Source: SUG1106 sp051883095 (GTDB lineage: Bacteria > Bacillota > Clostridia > Peptostreptococcales > Anaerovoracaceae). Taken from it: DNA of 64,000 bases. Under the pieces are notes generated by a model. It did not search any database and was not told the origin of the DNA. It saw only the letters and a list, made by a program, of their open reading frames with translations. Position 1 is the first letter of the stretch. Every line of letters starts with the position of its first letter. Position numbers and translations under genes: made by a program. Shown here piece after piece: positions 1-7,440 of the stretch. The stretch is taken from contig JBJETB010000092.1 of the NCBI GenBank assembly GCA_051883095.1, forward strand, positions 1 to 64,000, given 5' to 3'.

Positions 1-4
1 AAGT

Positions 5-47
5 GTATATTGCAAGTGACTAGCTAAATGAGTCAATTACAATATAC
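5..47. repeat. Stacked inverted repeats upstream of the PotD-like gene
   Basis: GTATATTG at 5-12 pairs with CAATATAC at 40-47, and inside it TGACT at 17-21 pairs with AGTCA at 31-35. The structure lies 17 nt before the start codon of the next gene. It could be an intergenic RNA hairpin separating this gene from an upstream one, or an operator. It has no T-tract, so it is not a normal terminator. Confidence 0.4.
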
Positions 48-64
48 CAGGAAAGGGAAAAATA

Positions 65-1126
65 ATGAAGAATTTAAAGAAGATAACAGCTCTGGTTCTC
101 GCTATTGTTCTGGCAGCAGGACTCATGGCAGGATGCGGAGGCGACGGCGGCAATGCAGATGGCGAAAAGGGAAAAGTATATGTTTACTGCTTCGGAGATT
201 ACTTTGACCCGGAACTGGAGTATGAGTTTGAAGAAGCTACCGGATACGATGTGGTAATCGACTACTTCGATACCAACGAGGAGCTTTATCCGGTTATAAA
301 AAACAACACTGCACAGTATGACGTTATATGCGCATCGGACTATATGATAGCCAAGCTCATAGACGGCGGCCTGCTGGCGGAAATCAGCTACGATAACGTA
401 CCTAACGCTCAGTATATCTCTGATAATATCAAACCGTTCATTGAGGAATTTGACCCGGGCATGAAATACAGCGTTCCTCATACATGGGGTACCTACGGCA
501 TCATGTATAACAAGGAAATGGTAAATGCATCAGATCTCGATTCCTGGAGCGATCTCTGGGACGAAAAATACAACGACCAGATTGTAATGCCGGATTCCTT
601 AAGGGAAATGTATATGATAGCAGGCAGAGTCCTCGGCTATTCCATGAACACCACTGACGAGAAGGAGGTGGCTGAGATGACAGATCTTCTTCTGAAGCAG
701 AAGCCTCTGGTATACAAGCTGGCTAACGACAGTGCTCGTGAGCTTATGATAGGCGAATCTGCAGCTCTGGCAGTGGTGAATTCCGGCGAAGTTCTTTATT
801 CGCAGGAACTTAACGAAAATATGGGCTTTGTGATTCCAAAGGAAGGCACAGAGGTATGGACCGACTGCTGGGCTCTTACAGCCAATGGGGCAAACAAGGA
901 AGGCGGAGAGGAATGGATAAACTTCATGCTTGACGGTGATGTGGCGGAAGACAACTTCGAATATCTGACCTATGCCATTCCGAACACTCAGATAGCAGAC
1001 CTGACAGACAATCCTGTTCTCAACCCGGGTGCGGATGTTCTGGCAAAGTGTGAGACTCTGAAGAATCTGGGCGCCGAGGCTGACGACATGTACAGCAAAT
1101 ACTGGAAAGAATATAAATCTAAATAA
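65..1126 (+). CDS. potD: Spermidine/putrescine-type ABC transporter substrate-binding lipoprotein
   Basis: Extracytoplasmic solute-binding protein of the PotD/PotF family that would deliver polyamines, or a related cation, to a membrane ABC permease. The 353-residue protein starts with a lipoprotein signal (MKNLKKIT, a hydrophobic run, then LMAGC with Cys24 as the lipidation site) followed by a Gly/Asp-rich linker. The mature part has PotD-like stretches: VYVYCFGDYFDPELEYEFE near the start, YDVICASDYMIAKLI, and YSVPHTWGTYGIMYN in the middle. The start follows a GAAAGGG-type site at 53-59. No permease or ATPase gene lies downstream, so potABC-like partners would have to be upstream, outside the window. 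Ligand identity is inferred from family only. Confidence 0.85.
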   Translation: MKNLKKITALVLAIVLAAGLMAGCGGDGGNADGEKGKVYVYCFGDYFDPELEYEFEEATGYDVVIDYFDTNEELYPVIKNNTAQYDVICASDYMIAKLIDGGLLAEISYDNVPNAQYISDNIKPFIEEFDPGMKYSVPHTWGTYGIMYNKEMVNASDLDSWSDLWDEKYNDQIVMPDSLREMYMIAGRVLGYSMNTTDEKEVAEMTDLLLKQKPLVYKLANDSARELMIGESAALAVVNSGEVLYSQELNENMGFVIPKEGTEVWTDCWALTANGANKEGGEEWINFMLDGDVAEDNFEYLTYAIPNTQIADLTDNPVLNPGADVLAKCETLKNLGAEADDMYSKYWKEYKSK

Positions 1127-1170
1127 TATAAGCAAGAATAAGATACGACATAACTGAAAGGAATTTTTTC

Positions 1171-2382
1171 ATGGAAAAGAAGAAGACGGTACTGCTGGGA
1201 GTATCGGGAGGAATCGCCGCATACAAGTCGGCTTCCCTTGCCAGCATGCTGATAAAAGACGGATATGACGTGGAGGTTCTCATGACTAAAAACGCTGAGA
1301 ACTTCATCAATCCGATTGTTTTCGAAACACTCACCGGCCACAAATGCCTGGTGGACACCTTTGACAGAAATTTTGAGTTTAAAGTGGAGCACGTGGCTGT
1401 GGCTAAAAAAGCCGATGCGGTTTTAATCGCACCTGCCACGGCCAACGTCATAGCCAAGCTGGCACATGGCATCGCAGACGATATGCTGACCACCACGGTG
1501 CTGGCGTGTCGCACGTGCCCTAAGCTCATTGCACCGGCAATGAACACAGAGATGTATCTGAATCCTGTGGTTCAGGACAACCTTGAGACTCTGAGAAAGT
1601 ACGGCTGGCAGGTCATAGAGCCTGCAGAGGGTCATCTGGCATGCGGGGATACGGGAGCGGGCAAAATGCCTGAGCCTGAGGTGCTGCGTCAGTACATTTA
1701 CCAGACTCTGGCCTACGAAAAGGATATGAAAGGGAAGAAGGTACTGGTGACTGCGGGGCCTACTCAGGAGGCCATCGATCCGGTAAGGTACATCACCAAT
1801 CATTCCTCAGGCAAGATGGGTTATGCTATCGCAAGAGTATGCGCAGCCAGAGGTGCACAGGTTACCCTGGTTACAGGTCAGACGGCTCTGGAAAAGCCTC
1901 TCTTTGCGGAGGTGGTTCCAGTGGTTTCAGCGGAGGATATGTATCAGGCTGTTGTCGGAGAAGCTGCTGATGCTGACATAGTAATCAAGGCGGCGGCTGT
2001 AGCTGACTACAGACCGAAGCATGCCGCAGACCATAAGATGAAAAAGAAGGATGCGGACCTTTCCATAGAGCTGGAGAGAACTCGGGACATCCTTGCAGCT
2101 CTGGGAAGCAGCAAGAGACCGGGACAGTTCCTTTGCGGTTTTTCCATGGAGACGGAGAACCTCATAGAAAACTCGGTTAAAAAGCTGGAAAAGAAAAATC
2201 TGGACATGATTGCAGCCAACAGCCTCAAGACTGAAGGGGCGGGCTTTAAGGGAGATACCAACATGGTTACCCTGATTACAAAAGACAGCCAGATACAGCT
2301 GCCGCTGCTTTCCAAGGAGGAAACAGCCGCCCGCATCATTGACCGCATCATGGAATGCATGGAAAAAAGACAGGAGAATTAA
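1171..2382 (+). CDS. coaBC: Bifunctional phosphopantothenoylcysteine decarboxylase / phosphopantothenate-cysteine ligase
   Basis: Catalyses two consecutive steps of coenzyme A synthesis: joining cysteine to 4'-phosphopantothenate (CoaB) and decarboxylating the product (CoaC). At 403 residues it has normal CoaBC length. The N-terminal flavoprotein half shows GVSGGIAAYK, the APAMN motif and the clamp ACGDTGAGKMPEPE with the conserved Cys. The C-terminal synthetase half shows VTAGPTQEAIDPVR followed by NHSSGKMG. It follows the PotD-like gene by 44 nt and is followed at once by coaX, so the two CoA genes are almost certainly co-transcribed. The start ATG has a GAAAGGA site upstream. Confidence 0.97.
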   Translation: MEKKKTVLLGVSGGIAAYKSASLASMLIKDGYDVEVLMTKNAENFINPIVFETLTGHKCLVDTFDRNFEFKVEHVAVAKKADAVLIAPATANVIAKLAHGIADDMLTTTVLACRTCPKLIAPAMNTEMYLNPVVQDNLETLRKYGWQVIEPAEGHLACGDTGAGKMPEPEVLRQYIYQTLAYEKDMKGKKVLVTAGPTQEAIDPVRYITNHSSGKMGYAIARVCAARGAQVTLVTGQTALEKPLFAEVVPVVSAEDMYQAVVGEAADADIVIKAAAVADYRPKHAADHKMKKKDADLSIELERTRDILAALGSSKRPGQFLCGFSMETENLIENSVKKLEKKNLDMIAANSLKTEGAGFKGDTNMVTLITKDSQIQLPLLSKEETAARIIDRIMECMEKRQEN

Positions 2383-2383
2383 A

Positions 2384-3148
2384 ATGATTTTAGCTATAGA
2401 TATAGGAAACACAAATATCGTTCTGGGATGCATCGATGAAGAGAAGCTTTATTTCATCGAGCGCCTTTCCACCAACAGCAGCAAGATGGAGCTTGAATAC
2501 GCCATCGATATCAAGATGGTACTGGACATTCACGGAATCAATCCTGAGGTTATCGAGGGAGCCATCATAAGCTCCGTAGTGCCTCAGCTTACCAAAATAG
2601 TAAAGCTGGCCACAGAGAAGATTATCATGAAGGAAACCCTTATCGTTGGACCGGGAATTAAGAACGGAATGAACATTCTCATCGACAATCCGGGTACCAT
2701 GGGAAGCGACCTGGTGGCAGATGCGGTAGCTGCCATCAACGAGTACAGCGTGCCTCTGGTGGTGTTCGACCTGGGTACTGCGACCACCGTGTGTGTGGTT
2801 GACGAAAAGAAAAACTACATCGGCGGAATGATTTATCCGGGCGTTAATACAGCCCTGAACGCGCTGGCCAGAAACGCATCGCAGTTGAACAATATAAGTC
2901 TGGACGAGCCGAAACAGCTCATCGGGCGCAACACAATCGAATGTATGAAGAGCGGTGTTATCTACTCCAATGCTGCAGCTATCGACGGAATTATCGAAAG
3001 AATAGAAGAAGAAATGGGTCGCCCGGTGACAGCGGTTGCCACAGGAGGACTGGCCCGGGTTATTACACCTTTCTGCAGGAAAGATATAATACTTGACGAG
3101 GACCTGCTGCTCAAGGGGCTGTGGGTTATATACAAAAAGAACAGGTAA
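2384..3148 (+). CDS. coaX: Type III pantothenate kinase
   Basis: Phosphorylates pantothenate, the first step of CoA synthesis; the type III enzyme is the Acetate and Sugar Kinase/Hsp70/Actin (ASKHA)-fold form. The chosen start at 2384 gives 254 residues beginning MILAIDIGNTN, the family's N-terminal phosphate-binding loop, with an AGGAG site 8 nt upstream that lies inside the end of coaBC. An in-frame ATG at 2339 would add 15 residues not found in the family. Other signatures are DLGTATTVCVVD (about residues 123-134) and GGMIYPGV. The gene starts one base after the coaBC stop codon, so the two are translationally coupled. Confidence 0.96.
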   Translation: MILAIDIGNTNIVLGCIDEEKLYFIERLSTNSSKMELEYAIDIKMVLDIHGINPEVIEGAIISSVVPQLTKIVKLATEKIIMKETLIVGPGIKNGMNILIDNPGTMGSDLVADAVAAINEYSVPLVVFDLGTATTVCVVDEKKNYIGGMIYPGVNTALNALARNASQLNNISLDEPKQLIGRNTIECMKSGVIYSNAAAIDGIIERIEEEMGRPVTAVATGGLARVITPFCRKDIILDEDLLLKGLWVIYKKNR

Positions 3149-3161
3149 CAGATGTGAATAG

Positions 3162-3189
3162 AAAAGGCGGCTTTGAAAGCCGCCTTTTG
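3162..3189. terminator. Bidirectional terminator between coaX and the AtoE-type carrier gene
   Basis: AAAAGGCGGC at 3162-3171 pairs with GCCGCCTTTT at 3179-3188, with the 7-nt loop TTTGAAA. The flanking A and T runs let it act for both convergent transcripts. Confidence 0.85.
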
Positions 3190-3225
3190 CATTGTCATTC
3201 AATTAGTCTTCGCAGCAAACCTTGC

Positions 3226-4575
3226 TTAGAAGAACAGGCCCCATGCAACGAAGCCGAGGCAGGCGATAACACCTGTGTACAGCAGAACTACTACCAGGTA
3301 GCCCATTACGTTACGAGCTGACAGACCTGCGATACCAAGTGCAGGAAGAGCCCAGAACGGCTGAATCATGTTGGTCCACTGGTCGCCCCATGCGATAGCC
3401 ATTGCAGCACGTCCGTATTCGATACCCATCTGGGTAGCTGCAGGCATTACGATAGGAGCCTGAACTGCCCACTGTCCGCCGCCTGAAGGTACGAAGAAGT
3501 TGATGATACCTGCGGATAAGAATGTGAATACCGGGAAGGTAACATCGTTTGAAATGCTTACGAAGAAGTCAGCGATAATTCCGGCAAGGGAAACGCCGTC
3601 TCCGTTCTTTGCTACCATGAGTCCCATGATACCTGCATAGAACGGGAACTGAAGCAGGATACCTGCAGCACCGCCGGCAGCTTCACCGATGGCATCAACA
3701 TATTTACGAAGATCTCCGTGAAGAGCTACACCGAGGAACAGGAATATCATGTTAACGATGTTAAGGCTGAGATTGAAGCCCTTGGTAGCAAAGTTGTAAA
3801 CTATGTAACCGAAGCCCAGAACTAAAACGATTATCCACAGAACCTTGCTGTGTTCGATTTTTTCTGCAGGAGTATCGATTGTGTAAACCTTCTCTTCTTC
3901 TTCAACGAGAACAGCCGGGTCAACCAGAATAGTGTGCTCTGTGTCAGGGTGCATTGCCCAGTTAACCAGAGGCATGGTGAGAAGAATTAAAATACACATG
4001 ATAAGGTTCATCGGGTGGAAAATTGTTTCACTTGTAGCAGCATAATAATTTACATCCAAAATTGTGGTGCCGCCTTCAGCGCCCATCTGAAGAGGAATGG
4101 AGCCGGAAAGGCCTGCGTGCCAGATTACGAATCCGGAGTAAGCAGCAGCGATAAGCAGCGGGTAGTCAACGTCTTTTACACGACGTGCAATTTCCTTTGC
4201 GAGAAGTGCACCTGCGATAAGACCGAAGCCCCAGTTGAGCCAGCAGCAGATTGTGGAAACGAAGGTTACAATAAGGATAGCACTCTTTTTGTCTTTGGCA
4301 GCATTGGCGATAGCTCCCAGACCTCTCTTACATACAGAAGCCGAAGCCATTGCAGAGCCGAGAACCAGTACCAGAGCCATCTGCATTGCGAAACCGAGCA
4401 GTCCCCAGAAACCGGAGTCGTTACCCCATGCAGTGAGCAGGGTGATAGGTCCCTGTTGAGTTCCCAGCATGGAGCCGATGAATACTACAATTGTCAGAAT
4501 GATTGCGAATAAGAATGGATCAGGCAGCCATCTGTTGACTACGCGGACACATCCGTTGGTAAATCTCTTAAACAT
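3226..4575 (-). CDS. Short-chain fatty acid transporter, AtoE family
   Basis: Multi-span inner-membrane carrier of the AtoE family, which in characterised relatives moves short-chain fatty acids such as butyrate or acetoacetate. About a dozen hydrophobic segments are visible. Family-like stretches are WLPDPFLFAIILT at the N terminus, GFWGLLGFAMQMALVLVLGSAMA, and FFVPSGGGQWAVQAP with TQMGIEYGRAAMAIAWGDQWTNM near the C terminus. The start is placed at the second ATG (4575): AGGAGG directly abuts the first ATG at 4581 but lies 6 nt before the second. This gives 450 codons including stop. It has its own sigma-A promoter. In a fermenter it could export fatty acid end products or take them up; direction cannot be read from sequence. 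Confidence 0.88.
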   Translation of the reverse strand: MFKRFTNGCVRVVNRWLPDPFLFAIILTIVVFIGSMLGTQQGPITLLTAWGNDSGFWGLLGFAMQMALVLVLGSAMASASVCKRGLGAIANAAKDKKSAILIVTFVSTICCWLNWGFGLIAGALLAKEIARRVKDVDYPLLIAAAYSGFVIWHAGLSGSIPLQMGAEGGTTILDVNYYAATSETIFHPMNLIMCILILLTMPLVNWAMHPDTEHTILVDPAVLVEEEEKVYTIDTPAEKIEHSKVLWIIVLVLGFGYIVYNFATKGFNLSLNIVNMIFLFLGVALHGDLRKYVDAIGEAAGGAAGILLQFPFYAGIMGLMVAKNGDGVSLAGIIADFFVSISNDVTFPVFTFLSAGIINFFVPSGGGQWAVQAPIVMPAATQMGIEYGRAAMAIAWGDQWTNMIQPFWALPALGIAGLSARNVMGYLVVVLLYTGVIACLGFVAWGLFF

Positions 4576-4663
4576 ATACATCCTCCTGTTTAATAAATGA
4601 ATAAAATAAAAAATATTACAAGCAAAATCAACTTTGTTAAAATTTTGTCTGTATACACATTAT

Positions 4664-4691
4664 ATAATATGCTTTTTTCGGAGAATGTCAA
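4664..4691 (-). promoter_or_regulatory. Sigma-A promoter for the AtoE-type carrier
   Basis: On the minus strand TTGACA (4691-4686) and TATTAT (4669-4664) are separated by 16 nt, about 90 nt before the start codon at 4575. The surrounding 140 nt hold no gene. Confidence 0.65.
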
Positions 4692-4725
4692 GTTTTTGTC
4701 AAAGAAAAACATAGACTAAAATAGT

Positions 4726-6738
4726 TTATTTTTTGTATTCAATCACCGCGAGAGGACTGTTTCCCAGAACATTTTCTCCTATTTTAAAAATTCCTTCGGG
4801 CAGAACCACTTTAGCGAGGTCAGGACAGTCGGCAAAGGCCTCGTCTCCCACAGAAAGCAGGCTGTATGGAGCATCAAGCTCTGTAATGCCGGAACCCTTG
4901 AAGGCACCTGCACGAATTGTCACCAGTCCTTCAGGCAATGTCACCCTCTTTACATGGGTCATTAATCTGAAGGCGGTACGTCCTATTTTCTCAACCGGCA
5001 GTCGTGTGATCTGCGGGTGGTAGTCACCTTCGAGGCTGAAAGGTGCAGTTTCGATGAAAGGCGGCACCTGTGGGTGAGGACCATTTCCGTAATATCTTTT
5101 TACGGAGACGCTGTCCTCGAAAATGTAGTATTCGAAATCGCCGTGAGTTTCAAGTCTGAAAAGCTTCTGGCCGATAATGGAGCGCTCGTTCATGTCAGTG
5201 CCGAAAAGACAGTCGATGGATGAGCCTAGATTAATTCCGTGTGAGGCCTTGAAGAGTATGATATCAGCGGTGGTCATTGTATTCCGGAGAACATCCTCCA
5301 TATCCTTCTTACAATCAAAATACCTTGCATCCTTACCTGATGCTGCGGCTTCCTCCACAGCCAGTCGTATATCTTTACCGTAGCCAAGGAACAGATCCAC
5401 GTTGTGGGCGGCCACGGCACGGCCTATCTGTCGATGTGTTTCTGCGGAAATATCTCCAAGCTCAAGAACATCTCCCAGAACGGCGATTCTGCGGCCTCCG
5501 GGAGCAGGGAGTGTCATGGCATCCATGGTATCCAGGGAGCTGTTTACAGAGATAAGGGATGAGTTGTAGCAGTCTGCGAAAACATGATAACCGCCGGGTT
5601 CTATGAGATTCTGTCTCATTCCTGAAGGACTATAGGCTGCGATTCCGGCAATAATCTCGTCTTCAGCAAGACCGAGAAGGGAACCGACAGCAAAGGCAGC
5701 TGCGGCATTGAGAATATTGTGCTCTCCCAGAACATTTACACGGACGGAAAGCTTTGCAGGTGTTTCCCCTCTGTTATCTACCAGGGTGAAATCGTAGCCG
5801 CCGTCGTTTTTATCTATGTCTTCGGCATAAAACATGGCTGCCGGGTTGTTCAGGCTGTAGGTTATGACCTTCTGGGTAAACTGATGGCTGCGCAGAATTT
5901 CATCGTCATAATTGATAATGGCAATGCCGGCAGGTTTCCCGAAGCGTGAAAGAGAAAGCTTGTCAAAGGCGATAGCCTCCTGCGAGCCGTAGTTTTCAAT
6001 GTGTGAATGTCCGATGTTGGTATACACGGCAATGTCTGCCTCCAGCTGGCGGGCCGATATTTCCACCAGACGGGGAGAGTTGGCGCCTACCTCCTGAAGG
6101 TATACGGCAGTGGTGCGCTTCAGATTCTGAATGTTCTCTGTAACCGCAAACATGGAATTTTTGTTGCCCTTTGAAATAAGAGGGCTTTTATAGTGCTGCC
6201 TGAGAACAGACTCTATCATTTCCTTGGTGGATGTCTTGCCTACAGAGCCGGTAACGGCAATGACCTTTGCCTTGTGGATACTTTTTATATAATGAGAGGC
6301 GCGGATATATGCACTGCAAATGATGCTTTCCCCTGTATCATCTGTTTCGCTGAGAAAAAGGGTGTGATGATAATCGCAAGGTGTGTCTGTAATTATGAGC
6401 AGACAGTTCTTTTCCTTTGCAAGTGCCAGTGCGTCGTAGTCGTACTTGGAGGACTGAGGACCGCCCCAGTACATTAGTATTGCATTTTCGTCAAGGCGCT
6501 TTGGATCTGCTGTGAAGCCTGAAATTACCATGCTTTTGATATCGTCCAATGTCGATGGGAACTCCAGGCCGGCAGCTTCAAAGAATTTCTCCACAGTAAG
6601 GGTGCGTTTTGCCTTGTATGCGGCGATGGCTTCCTGCTTTTTTCTTTCCTTTTCTGCCAGAGTCTCGGCTCTCAGTTCTTCTGCAAATTCCTTGTCTACT
6701 TTCTTTCTTATTTTATTGAATATACTTTCGCGTGACAT
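4726..6738 (-). CDS. MurF-like Mur ligase fused to a C-terminal leucine-rich-repeat domain
   Basis: A 670-residue protein whose first roughly 530 residues form a Mur-ligase-type ATP-dependent amide ligase. AVTGSVGKTSTKEMI is the P-loop (about residues 160-175), followed by NKNSMFAVTEN and the Mur-like VFADCYNSS and RRIAVLGDVLELGD. The last roughly 100 residues are a BspA-type LRR_5 segment (KVVLPEGIFKIGENVL, VTLPEGLVTIRAGAF and similar). The start at 6738 has AGGAGG upstream; an upstream in-frame ATG at 6819 would run through the rpsT terminator and is rejected. Canonical MurF joins UDP-MurNAc-tripeptide to D-Ala-D-Ala, but the N-terminal helix and LRR tail are not MurF-like, so the substrate is unknown. 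It lies between rpsT and the fatty-acid carrier, not in a dcw cluster. Confidence 0.85.
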   Translation of the reverse strand: MSRESIFNKIRKKVDKEFAEELRAETLAEKERKKQEAIAAYKAKRTLTVEKFFEAAGLEFPSTLDDIKSMVISGFTADPKRLDENAILMYWGGPQSSKYDYDALALAKEKNCLLIITDTPCDYHHTLFLSETDDTGESIICSAYIRASHYIKSIHKAKVIAVTGSVGKTSTKEMIESVLRQHYKSPLISKGNKNSMFAVTENIQNLKRTTAVYLQEVGANSPRLVEISARQLEADIAVYTNIGHSHIENYGSQEAIAFDKLSLSRFGKPAGIAIINYDDEILRSHQFTQKVITYSLNNPAAMFYAEDIDKNDGGYDFTLVDNRGETPAKLSVRVNVLGEHNILNAAAAFAVGSLLGLAEDEIIAGIAAYSPSGMRQNLIEPGGYHVFADCYNSSLISVNSSLDTMDAMTLPAPGGRRIAVLGDVLELGDISAETHRQIGRAVAAHNVDLFLGYGKDIRLAVEEAAASGKDARYFDCKKDMEDVLRNTMTTADIILFKASHGINLGSSIDCLFGTDMNERSIIGQKLFRLETHGDFEYYIFEDSVSVKRYYGNGPHPQVPPFIETAPFSLEGDYHPQITRLPVEKIGRTAFRLMTHVKRVTLPEGLVTIRAGAFKGSGITELDAPYSLLSVGDEAFADCPDLAKVVLPEGIFKIGENVLGNSPLAVIEYKK

Positions 6739-6781
6739 TTTTTCCTCCTGATGTTTATACGAGAAAAATCTAAGGTGAGAA

Positions 6782-6810
6782 AAAACCCCGGGAGACACAT
6801 CCGGGGTTTT
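6782..6810 (-). terminator. Rho-independent terminator of rpsT
   Basis: CCGGGG/CCCCGG stem (AAAACCCCGG against CCGGGGTTTT) with a 9-nt loop. Read on the minus strand the stem ends in a run of T, between rpsT and the downstream Mur-ligase-like gene. Confidence 0.85.
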
Positions 6811-6861
6811 CGCGCTCATTGCTGTGCATTTAACTTATGCACGGGTGGGGACGGGTGAGAC

Positions 6862-7134
6862 TTATTTTGCTGCCTTTGCAGCGTTGAATCTTTTAGTTAA
6901 TCTTGAAACTTTTCTGGAAGCAGCATGCTTGGAGATAGTTCCCTTAGCAGCAGCCTGCATAAGCTTCTTTTCTGCAAGGTGCAGTTTCTCTGCAGCAACT
7001 TCAAGGTTACCCTCAGCCATTGCAGCTTCGAATGCCTTTAAAACAGCCTTAAGATGATTCTTAATTCTTCTGTTTCTTGCAGTCTTCTTGTCGATAACTC
7101 TGATTCTTTTCTTTGCGGATTTAATGTTTGCCAT
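6862..7134 (-). CDS. rpsT: 30S ribosomal protein S20
   Basis: Small basic ribosomal protein that binds 16S rRNA in the body of the 30S subunit. The 90 residues begin MANIKSAKKRIRV and continue with helical Lys/Arg/Ala-rich sequence, the standard S20 pattern and length. It is monocistronic: a near-perfect sigma-A promoter lies upstream (7218-7246) and a strong terminator follows (6782-6810). A long leader of about 80 nt separates promoter and start. Confidence 0.97.
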   Translation of the reverse strand: MANIKSAKKRIRVIDKKTARNRRIKNHLKAVLKAFEAAMAEGNLEVAAEKLHLAEKKLMQAAAKGTISKHAASRKVSRLTKRFNAAKAAK

Positions 7135-7217
7135 AATTATTCACCCCACTATTAAAATTTTTCAGCTAGTCCCCAAGCTGCGGCGAAACAGCTTGTGGAC
7201 ATAAATTCGCAATATGA

Positions 7218-7246
7218 ATTATATATCAAAGATGTGGGTTTGGCAA
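7218..7246 (-). promoter_or_regulatory. Strong sigma-A promoter of rpsT
   Basis: On the minus strand TTGCCA (7246-7241) and TATAAT (7223-7218) are separated by exactly 17 nt, a near-consensus promoter about 85 nt before rpsT. Confidence 0.88.
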
Positions 7247-7281
7247 GGGGTTTTTATACACTGCCCGCAAATGAGCAGCTT

Positions 7282-7300
7282 TTGACTCAAAAATAAGCAC
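7282..7300 (+). promoter_or_regulatory. Possible half-site resembling the 31.5-kb sigma-54 activator operator
   Basis: TTGACTCAAAAA at 7282-7293 equals the first 12 bases of the palindrome at 31539-31558, but the second arm is missing (TAAGCAC instead of CGGGTCAA). It lies 103 nt before the -24 box of the nhaC-type gene, a distance usual for an enhancer. The match could be chance. Confidence 0.25.
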
Positions 7301-7347
7301 AAAACTGGGCACAGAGAGCGCTCCAAAACGGGCGATGAAAATAAAGT

Positions 7348-7360
7348 GTTGGATTTTCAA
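7348..7360 (+). promoter_or_regulatory. Candidate activator site before the nhaC-type gene (GTTGGATTTTCAA)
   Basis: GTTGGATTTTCAA matches 11 of 13 positions of GTTGAAATTTCAA at 10529-10541. Both end exactly 24 nt before a sigma-54 -24 box. This fits a shared site for the activator encoded at 8994, though it is nearer to the promoter than most sigma-54 enhancers. Confidence 0.45.
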
Positions 7361-7384
7361 GGCTTAGAAGCTTCGACGGTTTTT

Positions 7385-7400
7385 TGGCACGGTATTTGCT
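7385..7400 (+). promoter_or_regulatory. Sigma-54 (-24/-12) promoter of the nhaC-type gene
   Basis: TGGCAC (7385-7390), five bases, TTGCT (7396-7400): an exact match to the TGGCAC-N5-TTGCW consensus, about 40 nt before the start codon at 7441. Confidence 0.92.
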
Positions 7401-7440
7401 CATTATGTCGGCATGATAAATAATCAAAGGAGGACTAATC

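Noticed and set aside
6739..6819. 27-residue longer N terminus of the Mur-ligase-like protein
   Set aside because: It would be encoded by the rpsT terminator hairpin; AGGAGG supports the ATG at 6738.
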